Assembly (NCBI GenBank): GCA_020881915.1
Contig: JAJFPB010000007.1
Location: 186,001-250,000, forward strand
Source: Paramyrothecium sp. XJ0827
Taxonomy: Eukaryota; Ascomycota; Sordariomycetes; Hypocreales; Stachybotryaceae
Length of the DNA: 64,000 nucleotides
Reading direction: 5' to 3'
Positions 44,114-55,623 of this stretch are shown in pieces (the stretch's first letter is position 1; each line of letters starts with the position of its first letter). The translations under genes and the position numbers were made by a program. Under the pieces are notes generated by a model that saw only the letters and a program-made list of their open reading frames with translations, had not been told where the DNA came from and made no database searches.

Positions 44114-44893
44114 TCAAGCATTGCCGCGACTAGACTGCTCAACAATGCTATGAATTGCCATAGCAACCTCTTTAGGGCGGGCTAGGTGTGGACTGTGACT
44201 GGAGCCTTCAAGTGTACGAGTAATCCACCTATCGCTGCCACCAGCACCGTTAATCATACTCTCTTGGTCCGCAGCTGGGATGATAGCATCAGCAGTGGCC
44301 TTTATGTACCCCAGGAAACCTTGATACGACACATCTTGCCACGCTTGGGGCGGCACGATCCCCATGTTAGCAGCCATACTCTGGGGCCTGAGTTGTGCCA
44401 GTGTCCACTCCGCTCGATCATGTGGCACGTCAGGCGGGAATAAGAGGCTGCCTGGATCTTTGGCTAAGAACAGGCCTTCTGAGGGTGTGTCCCAGTTAAC
44501 ATAGGGCAGGCCGCCCAGACTGCGAATGACCTCGCCTTGGTTCATACCGCCAGGGAAAATGTAGGCACAGAGAGCGATCATCCCCAAGACACCACCTGGT
44601 AGACCGGCAGCAGCACGCTCTGCCTCGGATAGCCCGACAATGGCCGAAGAAGCGATTGGCCCGCCATAAGAATGTGCCACTACCACGACTCGTTTGTCCG
44701 CTGCCAACAGCCTCTCCAAGCTGCTCCGCACGTGGGCCGCATCATCGAACTGCGTCTTGCCCGGTGCCCCCGACGTGCACGGCAAATCAACGGTCTCGAC
44801 TGAGTAGCCCAGAGCCTCAAGTTCGGGGGTTTGGTATTTCCAGCACCAAGACCCGTGCCATGCACCGTGCACTAGAAGGATGACTGGCTTCAT
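44114..44893 (-). CDS. Alpha/beta hydrolase, EstC/salicylate-esterase-like
   Basis: Intronless, 259 residues, no signal peptide. It begins ILLVHGAWHGSWCW, the typical oxyanion-hole start of EstC and plant methylesterase-like hydrolases. The nucleophile Ser75 lies in AHSYGG, and a histidine near residue 235 (SSHSPHLARP) completes the site. Predicted cytosolic esterase acting on small esters. Its neighbours are unrelated, and no cluster palindrome was seen upstream. Confidence 0.87.
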   Translation of the reverse strand: MKPVILLVHGAWHGSWCWKYQTPELEALGYSVETVDLPCTSGAPGKTQFDDAAHVRSSLERLLAADKRVVVVAHSYGGPIASSAIVGLSEAERAAAGLPGGVLGMIALCAYIFPGGMNQGEVIRSLGGLPYVNWDTPSEGLFLAKDPGSLLFPPDVPHDRAEWTLAQLRPQSMAANMGIVPPQAWQDVSYQGFLGYIKATADAIIPAADQESMINGAGGSDRWITRTLEGSSHSPHLARPKEVAMAIHSIVEQSSRGNA

Positions 44894-46090
44894 GGTGGAA
44901 GGCCTTTTGGCAAGGAGTAGGGCGATATCAGAATGTGGATGCCGGGATGGTCTTTATGGAAAGCAAATGGATGTTTGCAAGCTTCTGCGAAGATAAACTG
45001 TGTAGTGTTCAAGATTTTTGAGTGGAAGGGCATGCTTACCATGTGGAGTTCCGTCCATATGGGCGAGGGCGAGGGCTTACGTCACATGCTGACATTGTTG
45101 ATTGTTTGTTTCCGTCTCCTAACAATCTTATTTCTCATACTAGTTGTTACCCCAGTAGTTCACGCGCTAAGCAAGATAAGGAAAACTGTTGGTTGATGCC
45201 TAAAAATTTGACTACGGCACTGTGAGTATATTAGCCGTGGCAACTGTGAGGGCCGCATGAGTTATCAATGGGACCAACTCTCGGCAGACCGATAAGAGCA
45301 TGGACCTTCGAAGTCACCATCTATTTTCAAGGTCAACTGAGAGTGCTCCTGAAAGTTTTCGACAAAGCGTTGCTTACCCAATGTCACGAAGCAGTCTGTG
45401 CACTTGGCCCCGTCGCCTGCACCTGGGTAACTAGAACCTGCAAGGCTTGTTGGTGAAAAAGACTGCCTTGAGTGCAGATACGGCCACTGACATCTTCATA
45501 TACAAGTACTACGAGGGAAAACATATTGACAAGCCGACGTCTCTATTTTCGACAAGCACTATCACAAGAGCTAGCCAAAGCTTGGGTACGGGGAGCAATC
45601 TTGTGAGACTTGCATATAATGAGATTGGGCGGTGAACAACCGGCATTTAAAGAACACCATTTGCCAGGAGCCGCAGCCGTGGGCGTCATGTTTTCGTCCC
45701 GTAGTTGTGCCTACTAGAGCGACCCATTGCCGGAACAGGGTGTTGATAAGTTGTTTTCCAAGCCCAAGGGGATGGAGAAGATTCATCTCAACTGCATTTG
45801 GGTTCCTTTCACCCAATCAGTCCCTGCACGAATTAATTACGCATATATTTCTACGGAGTAAACGAGCTTTTTTGCAATGGAGGGTTGCCTTCCTCCTTTC
45901 CCGAAATAGATTCTCCGTTCTCTCAGCATCGTGTGTGATAGAACTGGTGGATGTGATTGTCCGAAAGCGTTTCAGGGCCCATAAGCTTACTCAATTTCAT
46001 TAGTTTTCCTTTTGATGGTGCCGGAAGCAGCAGAACTAACAAGTGCATGGAGTATAATAAGTGATAGTATATGAGTTCTTTCGGGAGAGC
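44894..46090. other. Gene-free stretch
   Basis: Only short frames (up to about 120 codons near 45632-46003) without motifs. Nothing recognised. Confidence 0.5.
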
Positions 46091-46588
46091 CTAATCTCCT
46101 TTGAACGCTTTTTCAAGGCTCTCAATGTCAAGCTTCTTCATTGTCATCATAGCTTCAGTAGCCCGGCCCGCCGCTTGCCTATCTTCGCTTGATATCATGT
46201 GCATCAAGACAGTGGGCACAACCTGCCACGCAACACCGAACTTGTCAGCAGTCCATCCACACATGCGCCTTGCCTCATTGCCACCCTCGCCAAGCTTTTC
46301 CCAATAGTAGTCGACTTCGTCCTGGTTTTCGCATTGAATTTGGAAGGAGATGGCTTCACTATGCTTGAATTCAGGTCCTCCATTCAGGGCCACGAACTTT
46401 TGCCCATTGAGCTCGAACTCGACTGACATAAGGCTGCCGGCTTCATGGCCGTGATTCTGTTTCCCGGCCTCAAGGTAATAGAATTTGTCTCTGATTTTGG
46501 AGTTTTTGAAGATCGAGGTGTATAAATTGGCGGCTTCCTCGGCCTCGCCATTGAACCAGAGATAGGTAATGATTGAATTTGAGGGCAT
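46091..46588 (-). CDS. VOC-superfamily / PhnB-like protein (glyoxalase-fold)
   Basis: Intronless, 165 residues from the ATG at 46588. The frame extends further upstream, but the conserved family start (ITYLWFNGEAEEAANLYTSIF) follows this ATG directly. The order FNGEAEEA, SVEFELNGQKFVALNGG, then WEKLGEGG and CGWTADKFGVAWQVVP is that of PhnB/3-demethylubiquinone-methyltransferase-like VOC proteins. The biochemical role of fungal members is mostly unknown; they lack a SAM site despite the database name. Probably cytosolic. Confidence 0.85.
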   Translation of the reverse strand: MPSNSIITYLWFNGEAEEAANLYTSIFKNSKIRDKFYYLEAGKQNHGHEAGSLMSVEFELNGQKFVALNGGPEFKHSEAISFQIQCENQDEVDYYWEKLGEGGNEARRMCGWTADKFGVAWQVVPTVLMHMISSEDRQAAGRATEAMMTMKKLDIESLEKAFKGD

Positions 46589-47634
46589 ATTGACGAAATG
46601 ACACGTTGTTCTTTTGAGTGAGGTTAAATCACAAAGTTTGGCACAAATGAAGTTTCCAAAATGCTTTCTGGGGGGAATTGAGTCGATATAAATACTCCTC
46701 ATCCCAACCAATCTACATAATGTCAAAGTGTGCCGCAAAAACAAGAAAATAAAGACAGTTCTACTAGTGTCCAATGGTGTAAGACCGGGTGACCGTTGCC
46801 TAATAGCCACTCGGTAGTTGCATGCACGCAGCTGTGAATGGCAACACTATGCGCGCTTATGTTGGATTTGAAGGTGCAAGTATACTTGAAAGCTGGTACT
46901 ATTTTGCTATTTAACCTTGTATTCAATAACATGGCAAATGATTAATCATCAACTGCTGTGACTCAAAAGAGGGGCGAGTAGCAAATTGGACTTGGTTGGT
47001 GCAAGCCACAAACCTTCATCTTGAATCTAACGGTGGCTCCCACCCCACGGAGCCTGACCTTCGACTCAAATTACGTGCGAGACCTAGGGGGGGCAGATGA
47101 TACAATGCAAGTCCAAGGCATCGCTCCAGGGAACATAGCTCATTTTGTCGTTACTTAGCGCGGGGTTCAGATGCCAGGCTTGTGCATGACCGAAATGTAG
47201 GGCATCTCTCCTGGCACAGCTATTGAAACAGCAGCGCATCAGCGACGAGCCAATTTTAATGCCAATGTTAATACCGATGCTACTGAGAAATATGTTATTT
47301 GCCATACTGCACTGTTCTCGTGAGCCAAGGCAACATTCAAGGCTGTCATCACGAGCACCCCAAGCGAAGGATGAATGTATGTTGAGACATCCTCATTTTG
47401 TTTCTGACGATGCGATGGATGTTACCAATATTGTACGCCGAACCAAGAGTTCACTATTCATGCCAAAATTCCCTCCACCTTTGGAAACAGCTCGAAGTGA
47501 TGTTCAGAAGGAAGCGCCCATTCAGAAGCGAACGAGACGCAGGTCATGACACGTGCTCATTTATGAATCCATCATTGTTATCCAAAACTAGCCAGCTGCG
47601 TATTCCGTAAAGCCAAAAAAAAAATCCCGACCTA
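46589..47634. other. Gene-free stretch
   Basis: Short frames only (e.g. 47223-47549). No motif, repeat or RNA gene recognised. Confidence 0.5.
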
Positions 47635-48788
47635 TCAATACGAGAACGTCTGACCGATGAGTTCTTCGCTCAGCTTCCATAATCTTTCAGCCTCGCTTGG
47701 GCTCGTAGCCCACGGCTTAACAGTCTCCTTCCACGGGTGCGCAACATGAGCGTCTTCCAAATACGCTCCGTTGTGAGCTATTTCAATTCGTCAGCATTTC
47801 TTTTCAGGTCAATTCGTTTTGCGATCTGTCACTCACATTTCAGCTCTGGAGCCAATGCTGCAAACACATGTGTAGCCACACCCTCCTGCTCTGTCTTCCA
47901 TTTGAACTCGGCCCAGCCCTCAGCGTTACCCAAAGCTCTGTCAACAGCATCTAGTACGTTGTCAGCGAAGTCCAAATACCATGAATTAGCTATGGTTCCG
48001 TCACATACTCAATTCCGGGAATTCCACATTCCAATCAATATGGCTTCCGAGTTGAGTATTGCCGATCACCCCAGGGTGAAGGCTGAACGATAGTAGGCCC
48101 TTTGGGCCTAGCTTTTCGGCCAAGGAAACTGCCATAAGTATATTGGCTGTCTTTGATTGTCCATAGGCGTGCCATTTGTTGTACGTCTCCCCGTTCTACG
48201 CAATACACATTAGCGAACTCAGGAATGTGGAGGGAAGGAATGGCATACTCTGAAGTTGACATCCCCCCAGCGAATGGGATTTAGGCGATGGCCGTCGCTG
48301 CTAACGTTAACAATTCGAGGCGACGGTGACTTGAGAAGCTTTTCAATGATGAGGTTGGTGAAAAGGAAATGTCCCAGGTGGTTTGTGGCCAGCTGGTTTT
48401 CAAAGCCGTCCGGGGATACAGCATAATCAGTTGCCATGATTCCTCCATTGTTGACCAGAATGTCAATCTGTGGGACATCGTCCCAGCCATTAACGACGTT
48501 TGCAGCCTCACGTACGGCAGCCAGTGACCCGAGATCGAGTTTGAGGACGCGAACAGTGACTTGTGAGTTTGCCTTCTTGATAGCATCAACAGTCTCACGA
48601 GTCTTGGGGACGTTGCGGCTGGCCAAGATGAGCATCGACGGTTCGCCTTTGGCGATCGACTCTACAAATACGGCCCCCAGACCTGTTGGAGACACGCCGG
48701 TCGTGAGAATGACCTTGCCCTTCAGCTCGGGCGCGTACTCTTTGACCAGCTCGTCACCAGTCGTACGTGCGTCAAATGTCGGAGGCAT
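47635..48788 (-). CDS. Short-chain dehydrogenase, retinol-dehydrogenase-like
   Basis: About four exons, starting at the ATG at 48788 and ending at the TGA at 47635. The cofactor motif is TGVSPTGLG, the structural motif is NNGG (usually NNAG), NVSSDGH carries the catalytic serine, and after the first intron YGQSK supplies Tyr and Lys. Further exons read LHPGVIGNTQL and end EELIGQTFSY. It belongs to the fungal RDH/WWOX-like SDR group, which oxidises or reduces lipophilic alcohols/ketones. The intron boundaries downstream of 48220 are estimated. Confidence 0.88.
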
Positions 48789-49332
48789 GGTCCGGGTGCG
48801 CTCAGCTCGATAATTGCTTGGTGTAAGTGTACTTTAGTAAGTTTCCAAGCTAAAGTGTACAGTCGATCGGGAGCACAGATAATGGTGGATGCAGGTAGGC
48901 GTGTTGGTCAACGCCGAAGCTGTCACGTACCAGAGACGCCTTTTAAGTACTTTAGTGCGAACCAGATCCCTTAAGTCCGCTTTCAACGAGCTTCCGAGTG
49001 GTCAGCGTATTCGGAGATACGGACCGGGGCTACGTCAAAGCTCTAAGCCTTGTTTGCAACCAACTCTACGGGTGATGTGAGGATCATCTCGGGCGTGGCG
49101 ACCGACAAAAGGTGGGGTAAAGACATCGACTGGGTGTAAGCTGGGCCGTTGTACCTGTGCACTACAATTTGGTCACAGCTGGACATTGCGCTCTTCAAGT
49201 CAGGGACAATGTTCTCATATTGAGCTAGCATTCAAACCAGCGAGTGGCTCGTTGGTCATCGTCCTTCACGAGCCAATATTTGGTCTGGTCTCCTCTATTG
49301 AGGTCATCATCCTCGAATACATGCATGTCCAC
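48789..49332. other. Intergenic region
   Basis: Upstream of the SDR and downstream of the DUF3237-like gene. Nothing recognisable. Confidence 0.55.
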
Positions 49333-50113
49333 CTAATCCATGGCCGTGGAAGCCACAACAAGAGACTGCCTCGTTTCGACTGTCAAGCCGGTTTCTTCCA
49401 CCAAGATGCGCCCGTTGCTAACAAACACACTGTTCTCCAGGTCCTTCAGGGCGGGGTCGGCGACGACAAAGCTATGGGATCCAGCTGGAAAGCATTTGTC
49501 AATCTTCCGACTCCAAATTTATTAGCTCAAGGGTGCGACCACTTACTTGCAAAGCCGAATGGAACAGTGGCCATTGTAGGGTCCATGTCGAAGATCTTAT
49601 GGACCTCGGGGGCCATTTTGATGACGCCCACATAGCGAAAATCAATAGATGAACCACTCTCGGTCCTATTCAACGATGTTAATTTTAATTGGGATCTCCA
49701 CGGCAAAGGTTGCACTACCTCGCCATTCCTCGCAGGTCGATGCGGCCATGCTCGCCATCGGGATCAAAAGAAAGCCAGTCGGCTCCAAAATTCACGGTGG
49801 CCTTGAAAGCTGGCTCATACCCAGGCACGCTTTCAATAGTCCCCGAAGGAGTACCCTGGGATGCGGTTAGCACAGCCTTTTTTTTCTGCCCCAAACGTTC
49901 AATAGGATTCGCTTTCCATCCCTCGTATTCCCAAACAAATAGTACTCACGTAGTGCGTCATTTTCGAGCCATTGTGAAGCACGCCTGTGGCAAATGTGAG
50001 TAAAGCTTCGCCCAAGAGCCCTGAGAAGACAAACCGAGAGGCTGCACATCCCCAATATTCACTTTGGTGATGATAGCAGGCTTCAGGGTAGGGAATCCGG
50101 AGGGCTCAGACAT
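49333..50113 (-). pseudogene. DUF3237-like gene with a probable frameshift
   Basis: The ATG at 50113 opens MSEPSGFPTLKPAIITKVNIGD. At about 50050 the protein-like frame shifts to FSGLLGEALLTFATG and HNGSKMTHY, after which GT-AG introns join GTPSGTIESVPGYEP, GADWLSFDPDGEHGRIDLRG, SSIDFRYVGVIKM and NSVFVSNGRILVEETG. The stop is at 49333. The G-A-D-W, D-x-R-G and F-R-Y-x-G pattern fits the DUF3237 beta-barrel family, whose function is mostly unknown; some members act in secondary metabolism. Either the first exon is frameshifted or there is a sequencing error or unusual intron. A perfect cluster palindrome lies 239 bp upstream. Confidence 0.55.
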
Positions 50114-51396
50114 GATTACTTGTGGTGTACGCGAAAATGGCTGTGATCGGGGTTCAGCTGGTTGTTTAAATCAAACGTGGTAGTCATCAACTTGGTAATC
50201 GTCAGTGTCGTTGCGAGTAAATTAGTATCAATAAATCGTTTTATAATTCGTGACTCTCTTCTTTTGCCAGCAATACATGACCTGGCAAAGGAACAATGAG
50301 TTGCTAGCCACCGTGGTCCGGGCCGCTCGTACCGAACTTGAAAGTACATGCTCGGGCCGAAAGACGATCGCGCAAAGGTCGCGGCGACTCGGCCAGTGAT
50401 AGGAACGATCACTGCCAATTATGGTAGGCTGCACCGGAGCTTCAATGTCCCAGGCGGACAGCGGAATATCGTGAACTGGTGTCAGCATGAAATTGGGAAT
50501 TGTGGGCATGTCAAGCAGAGCGTCATTCGGGTTTCTCAAGTTCACTAAGAAACAATCTAAGCCGGATACACATCTGATCCCATCAACTTTGAAAAAGCAT
50601 TCAGCAGTATAAAGTTTATTTTTTTAAAGCAAAAGATCCGAACGGAAGAATTGATAGTTTGGCTAAGAAAAAGACTATACTCAACGTACAATGGTGTCTT
50701 TGTGTAGAAAAAAAACCAAAAAAAACCAACAATCAAGGGCCTTTAAGTCAACAGCTTCGGAGTCCAATCCCTCTCCATGAGTCGACAGAGACCTGGTTTA
50801 TTCCCGGGCTTCAGTATATAAAAATCCTAAGCGCTCGTTAGACGAAGATCAGGGACCCGAAAGACGACGCCTTCTAATTCTTTCGGTCCTGGCGCCCGCC
50901 GATATCCTGGAGGAAACATGGCGCTGTGCAGATGCGGGTTATTTTGGCTCCTGTTGAACCGAGCAGCGGATTAGCGCGCACAGCGATCACGTAATCCGAC
51001 CCACGTGATCGCCAGCGGAGGCCAGACCCTCAGAATAGGGGCACACACTAATTAGATAGAAGATAGGCTTCGGCAAGCATCAACATACAATTGAATCACC
51101 TTTTCTAAGCTCTTCGGCGCAGCCAAAGCAGGAAACAGGATTCACGTGAGCACAGGCCTTTCCAATAGCTGCTGTTATTCGGGTTAGGACTAGTATAAAA
51201 AGTGGAAGGTTGTGGCTGTGTGGGTGCAGGTTAGTAAAAGGTAGGTGTAATCTAACAATTCCCTAACTAAAAGGAGGTGGTCTAACCATCCCCTTCTTCA
51301 GACACGAAAAGATACTTGATCGTACATGGTCACCAGATGCACCTTTTCTTTCCCGGCAGAAGTATCTGAACCATCAGCAGGAGCAGTAGTGGGCCA
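50114..51396. other. Gene-free divergent region
   Basis: Promoter region between the DUF3237-like gene and the second Zn2Cys6 regulator. It contains a palindrome at 50352-50360, A-rich tracts near 50610-50740, and a TATA-like TATAAAAAG near 51194. No coding sequence recognised. Confidence 0.55.
50352..50360. promoter_or_regulatory. Cluster-type palindrome TCGGGCCGA outside the core cluster
   Basis: A perfect copy of the 9-base palindrome, 239 bp upstream of the DUF3237-like ATG, with a partial site (TCCGGGCCGC) at 50317-50326. Confidence 0.45.
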
Positions 51397-53220
51397 ATGT
51401 CGTCCCCGCCGCGAGCGCAACAGGCTTGTTCATTCTGCCGACGACAGAAGCGAAAGTGCGACAAGTTGATCCCACAGTGCACCACCTGTCGCCGCGTCCG
51501 GAGAGACTGCCAGTACACACTGGACAGGCAAGATGAACTGGATGCGCTCAGGAATCGTGTCAAGCAGTTGGAAAGGGCGCTCAACGATAGGCCCGCGATG
51601 AGCATTCCACAGCCACCCCGCTTTGCGCCCGAGGACTCAGAGGCCTCGAGAACAAGATCCAGCGACGGCGAAGCGCAGGGGCTGCATTCGTTCGGCGCGA
51701 CTGCTCCGTTTCCATCGGCATTCTTCTTGGACGTCTCCAGATTTCGGCGCTCGGGGGCTACTTTGCCTCAGCCCACGGCTACAGTTTCGGAACGTTTCTC
51801 CTTGGAGCTGGGTTCGACCGGAGACATTCGGCACACCATCGACACCTACTTTACAACAGTGCACAGCTGGCTTCCGATCATCTGGAGGAGAAGGATTGAG
51901 CGACAGGCATATAGACACGATGGACAGTTGCCGCACACCACAGCCTTGCTGCTTGCTTCCATGAAGCTGGTGTCGGATGCTCCAGCCCCAGGACGACATC
52001 CTTCTCAGAATAGGCTTTATAGCATGGTCAAAAATGAACTCACAGTGCTTGAGAACCAGGGCCTCATGTCCACCAGTCTGCTGCAGGTGGCGGTTCTTGC
52101 CGCCACCTACGAACTTGGCCACGGCATATACCCAGCTGCATACCTAAGTGTTGGGCATTGCATCAGCGTTGGGCATATGATGGGGCTCCACGACCGGAGG
52201 AGAGCACCTCAGGCGGTTGATATACCGATGAATTCCTGGAGCGAGAATGAGGAGCTCACTCGATTATGGTGCGCCATCGTTGTCCTCGACAGGTAAGTCA
52301 CATACACACCTGGCGATTCGATGAAATCGGCCATTACTATGTTTTGAAGGCTAATTCATGAAAGATACATCAATCTCGGGTCAAAGCAGCGGCCGTTAAT
52401 GTCCGGCGACTTTGCCGACGACGAGATGCTCCCTTGCAACACCTCCGACTGGGATAGCGGCGAGCCGGCGGTGAGCATCCCGCTCTTTGCCACCTCCGCC
52501 ACGCAGATCGCCGCCGACCCATTTGCGCGAATCTGTCAGGTGGCCCACCTGCTAGGCCGGGTCATCAGCCATCGGGACGAGAAGAAGGACTTGGCCACCG
52601 GTCCGTACCGCTTTACTAACGCCAAGCAGCTGCTGGCGACGCTGGACAGCCTGCTCAAGGTGCTGGCCGACGAATCCGAGTCGGCGGCAGCGGCAGCGGC
52701 AACGGCACGCACATCCCTAGGGTCACAGGCAAACTCGGCGGCCTTTGGGAGCGCATACGCAATGGCCCTGAGCGCCAAGATGGTCCTGCTCGATATCTAC
52801 TCGTGTACGTGTACCAACGGGCGCATCAACTGCGCCGAGGAGGCGGAGATGCAGGCCATCACGCTGCGCGCGTACCCGGACACCGTGTACGAGGCTGCGC
52901 GGCTCGCCATGCGCCTCTGCGAGGTCAACGACGACAGCAGGAGCAGTGGTAACAGAAGCACCGCGCAGCTGCTTTGGCTCAGCCCCTTCGTGAACGATTG
53001 CTTCTATCAGGGCGCCGACGCGGCCGTCTGGTACCTGAACGAGAATGGCAACGAGCAGATGAGGGATGCGCGTGACATCTTCATCCAGTCGCTGGCTTGC
53101 GTCAAAGAGAGGTGGTGGGTCGCCCGTAAGTGAACAAGCTTCGTTTCCCCCTGCCAGGTGGATTTCGACTTCACTTTGCTGACAGACGTGGCCAGACGAG
53201 TACATGGAGATACTGAATAA
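51397..53220 (+). CDS. Zn2Cys6 transcription factor with Fungal_trans domain
   Basis: Three exons: a first intron near 52293-52365, and a small last exon after about 53125-53186. About 560 residues. The binuclear cluster starts at residue 11 (CSFCRRQKRKC, then CTTCRRVRRDC), followed by a short coiled-coil linker (LRNRVKQLERAL). The middle region carries the fungal-specific TF domain (IDTYFTTVHSWLPII, ISVGHMMGLHDRR). An alanine-rich run sits near residue 420. The second exon is noticeably GC-rich compared with its surroundings. It may control the SDR at 53777, which lies downstream on the same strand. The final exon is the least certain part. Confidence 0.87.
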
Positions 53221-53776
53221 GGCCGAGCGAGTGTGGTGACAGGCCCGGGGTTCCTTGTGGAGACACTAGCTAGTGGGGAGCCGCTCAGACGTGCAGCTGA
53301 CTGCATGGAGCCATCGGTCTTGCGGTTGGAACTGCGGTCAGAATCATGGGTTGGTCCATCTCTCCGGCCTGGCCTTGGTCTGCGGGGTCCGGCTACCGGG
53401 GTGCGGCCGCACAAACTGCGGACATGAGGCCGTAAAATTGCGGGCATGCGGCCGTCCCCGCTGTAGCATTGCCCCCATTCCATACTCTCCCGTCCCATCC
53501 CGTCTCTACACCGGCTTCAAAGCGGCCTAGAACTCGGAGTTAAACGCAGTAGTCTACATATTTGCGGCATTACGTAGCTACGTGTCATGTTCCAGCTGCC
53601 AGGGCCCCTTGAGTATATAAAGGCTCTCCATTGCGCTTCTGAAGTTCAATCACTTTCTCTGCAGCATGCACATTCACCCATATCAATTCAAGTGGCCTCT
53701 ACGTTTGTGACCGCATATTTCCCGCTGTTGCTCTGCATTATTAACACTATTCTACCTGCTGAAACCGTCGAATAAG
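53221..53776. other. Promoter of the NAD(P)-dependent reductase
   Basis: No gene recognised. It contains repeated GCGGCCG-type strings near 53400-53460 and a TATA box at 53614-53621. Confidence 0.55.
53614..53621 (+). promoter_or_regulatory. TATA box (TATATAAA)
   Basis: A canonical TATA element 156 bp upstream of the ATG at 53777, leaving room for a 5' leader of about 120 nt. Confidence 0.5.
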
Positions 53777-54962
53777 ATGTCGAAGCATATCCTTGTCACC
53801 GGGGGTACTGGATATGTCGGCACTCACGTTGTCGCGCAACTGCTGGAGGAAGGGCACCAAGTCTGTGTCGCCGTACGGTCCCAAAGCTCAGCTGAGAAAG
53901 TCATGAAGTCCCACGCCATACAAAAAGAGAACTTGACGACAGTGATTGTGCCCGACATCACCGTCAAAGGCGCATTTGACACAGCCGTCAAAGGAGTCCA
54001 AGCGGTAAGAGCTCAGAGGCGAAGCGAGCCTCACATTACATGTAGTGGCCAACCCGAAGCTGACGATCAGCGTATCAAATCAGGTTATGCACCTTGCTAG
54101 CCCCTACAGCTTCGCAGTCAAGGATAACGAAAAAGAACTTCTTATCCCAGCCATCCGCGGCACCCAGTCCATTCTCGAGTCGGTACAAGCACACGGCGAT
54201 GAGGTCAAGCAAGTCGTCATCACGTCATCGTTTTCCGCCATGTTCGATGCCAGCAAAGGTCTCAACCCGGGCCATGTGTACACGGAGAAGGACTGGAACC
54301 CTATCACGTACGAGATGGCGCGGGACGGCGACGCGGGTGCAGGGTACTTCGGGTCCAAAGTGTTGGCGGAGAAGGCCGCATGGGCCTTTGCTAATGACGA
54401 GGATGGCGACAATACTGCCGCTTCTGGGGAGGGTGGGAAACCTGCCAACAAGTTCAACATCACGGTACTGTGCCCACCCGTCATCTACGGGCCTGCTGCT
54501 CACGATCTCGGCGACCTGTCGTCGCTTGGCACCAGTCTGGCGGACATTCAACGCTTCGTGACGGGCGAGCTTCTCACGGACGGGCTCGCGCCCGGACCGA
54601 TGCCGTACTGTCCCTTTGTCGATGTTCGCGACGTGGCCTCGGCCCATGTGCGCAGTCTCGAGGCATTCAATGACCACGCCCCCGGCACCGCCAACCAGCG
54701 CATTCTGCTCGCCTCGGAAATGTTCAGCTACCAGCTCATATGCGACGTGCTGCACGCCTCAGACCGCGTGCCTGCCGAGGTCAAGGCTAATATACCTGTG
54801 GGAGAGCCTGGCAAGAATGTCCCTGGCCCTCACGCCTTCAGTTTCGATGCTTCCAAGTCTGAAAAGCTCTTGGGAATGAAGTACAGGGGTCTCCAGGAAA
54901 GCGTTGTTGACATGGTGCTGAACCTCGTTGAAGCTGGAAAAACCAGTGGACTTTTGAAGTAA
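53777..54962 (+). CDS. Extended SDR, dihydroflavonol-4-reductase / aldehyde-reductase-like
   Basis: Two exons (intron 54005-54083) give 368 residues. The N-terminal motif is VTGGTGYVG. After the splice VMHLASPYSF follows, with ITSSFSAM holding the catalytic serine, YFGSK holding Tyr and Lys, and a CPPVIYGP block, all in the order of DFR/GRE2-like reductases. These reduce aldehydes or ketones with NADPH in the cytosol. An insertion of acidic and glycine residues (NDEDGDN...GEGG) near residue 190 is longer than usual. It lies directly downstream of a Zn2Cys6 regulator. Confidence 0.9.
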
Positions 54963-55239
54963 TGATGATTTCCTATCGATTTAGGCCTCAGCGTTCGGGT
55001 TGCTACTTAAGAATGCCTCCCGGTAGTAGAGTAGGAGTCCTTCTTCTCCCCCGTGGGATATGTTATAGAATTAGAATGGCCCTCCATACAATGATCCTAA
55101 AGTTCACATGACGTAGGACGTGTCGTGGGCTAGGGCTATCTGGTTGCAGGACGATAAGCTACACAATAATTGCAAATACGCAAAGTTTTCCGGTGGTGCT
55201 CGGGTCCTCCAGAAGCATGTCTAGATGTTCCAACCTAAG

Positions 55240-55248
55240 TCGGGCCGA
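55240..55248. promoter_or_regulatory. Orphan copy of the palindrome TCGGGCCGA
   Basis: A perfect match, but with no start codon of a recognised gene within several hundred bases. It may be chance. Confidence 0.25.
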
Positions 55249-55518
55249 TCTGGTTGTTGTAGCTCTTCGGCTGGCCAAGAAATCTCGAGGCCATCTTTCA
55301 CATGCGTGCTTGCATCGCCACTAAAGCCTTCGGTTGTTGAGTGAGTTTATTGCAGGACCACCTACAGCCTTCCAATGTAAGCCTCGCTCAGGTCAACTTG
55401 TCGTCTCCTTGAGTTGCCGTCCTTCCTAACCTTTTCCTATCTCGGCTTTATTGCCTGAGCCTCGGATCTATGCTTTTGTTCTCTTGAAGACTCATGACGA
55501 TCCAGCAGACAGACAACA

Positions 55519-55623
55519 ATGCGTCTTTGGTCAGTTTTACTCATCGCCACAGGACTGGTTGCCTTCGCCCTTGCGGCAACTGATGCTGGTGCTCCTTATG
55601 TCATTTTTGCCTTTATAGTATAA
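55519..55623 (+). CDS. Possible small secreted peptide, first exon only
   Basis: The ATG at 55519 opens a 34-codon frame that starts like a signal peptide (MRLWSVLLIATGLVAFALAA). About 65 nt further on, another frame (55682-55759) reads GPDDACTYNKFINYAY and ends WIACK-stop, which could be a second exon. I could not find a splice that keeps the phase, so this is either a decayed gene or coincidence. Confidence 0.25.
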   Translation: MRLWSVLLIATGLVAFALAATDAGAPYVIFAFIV

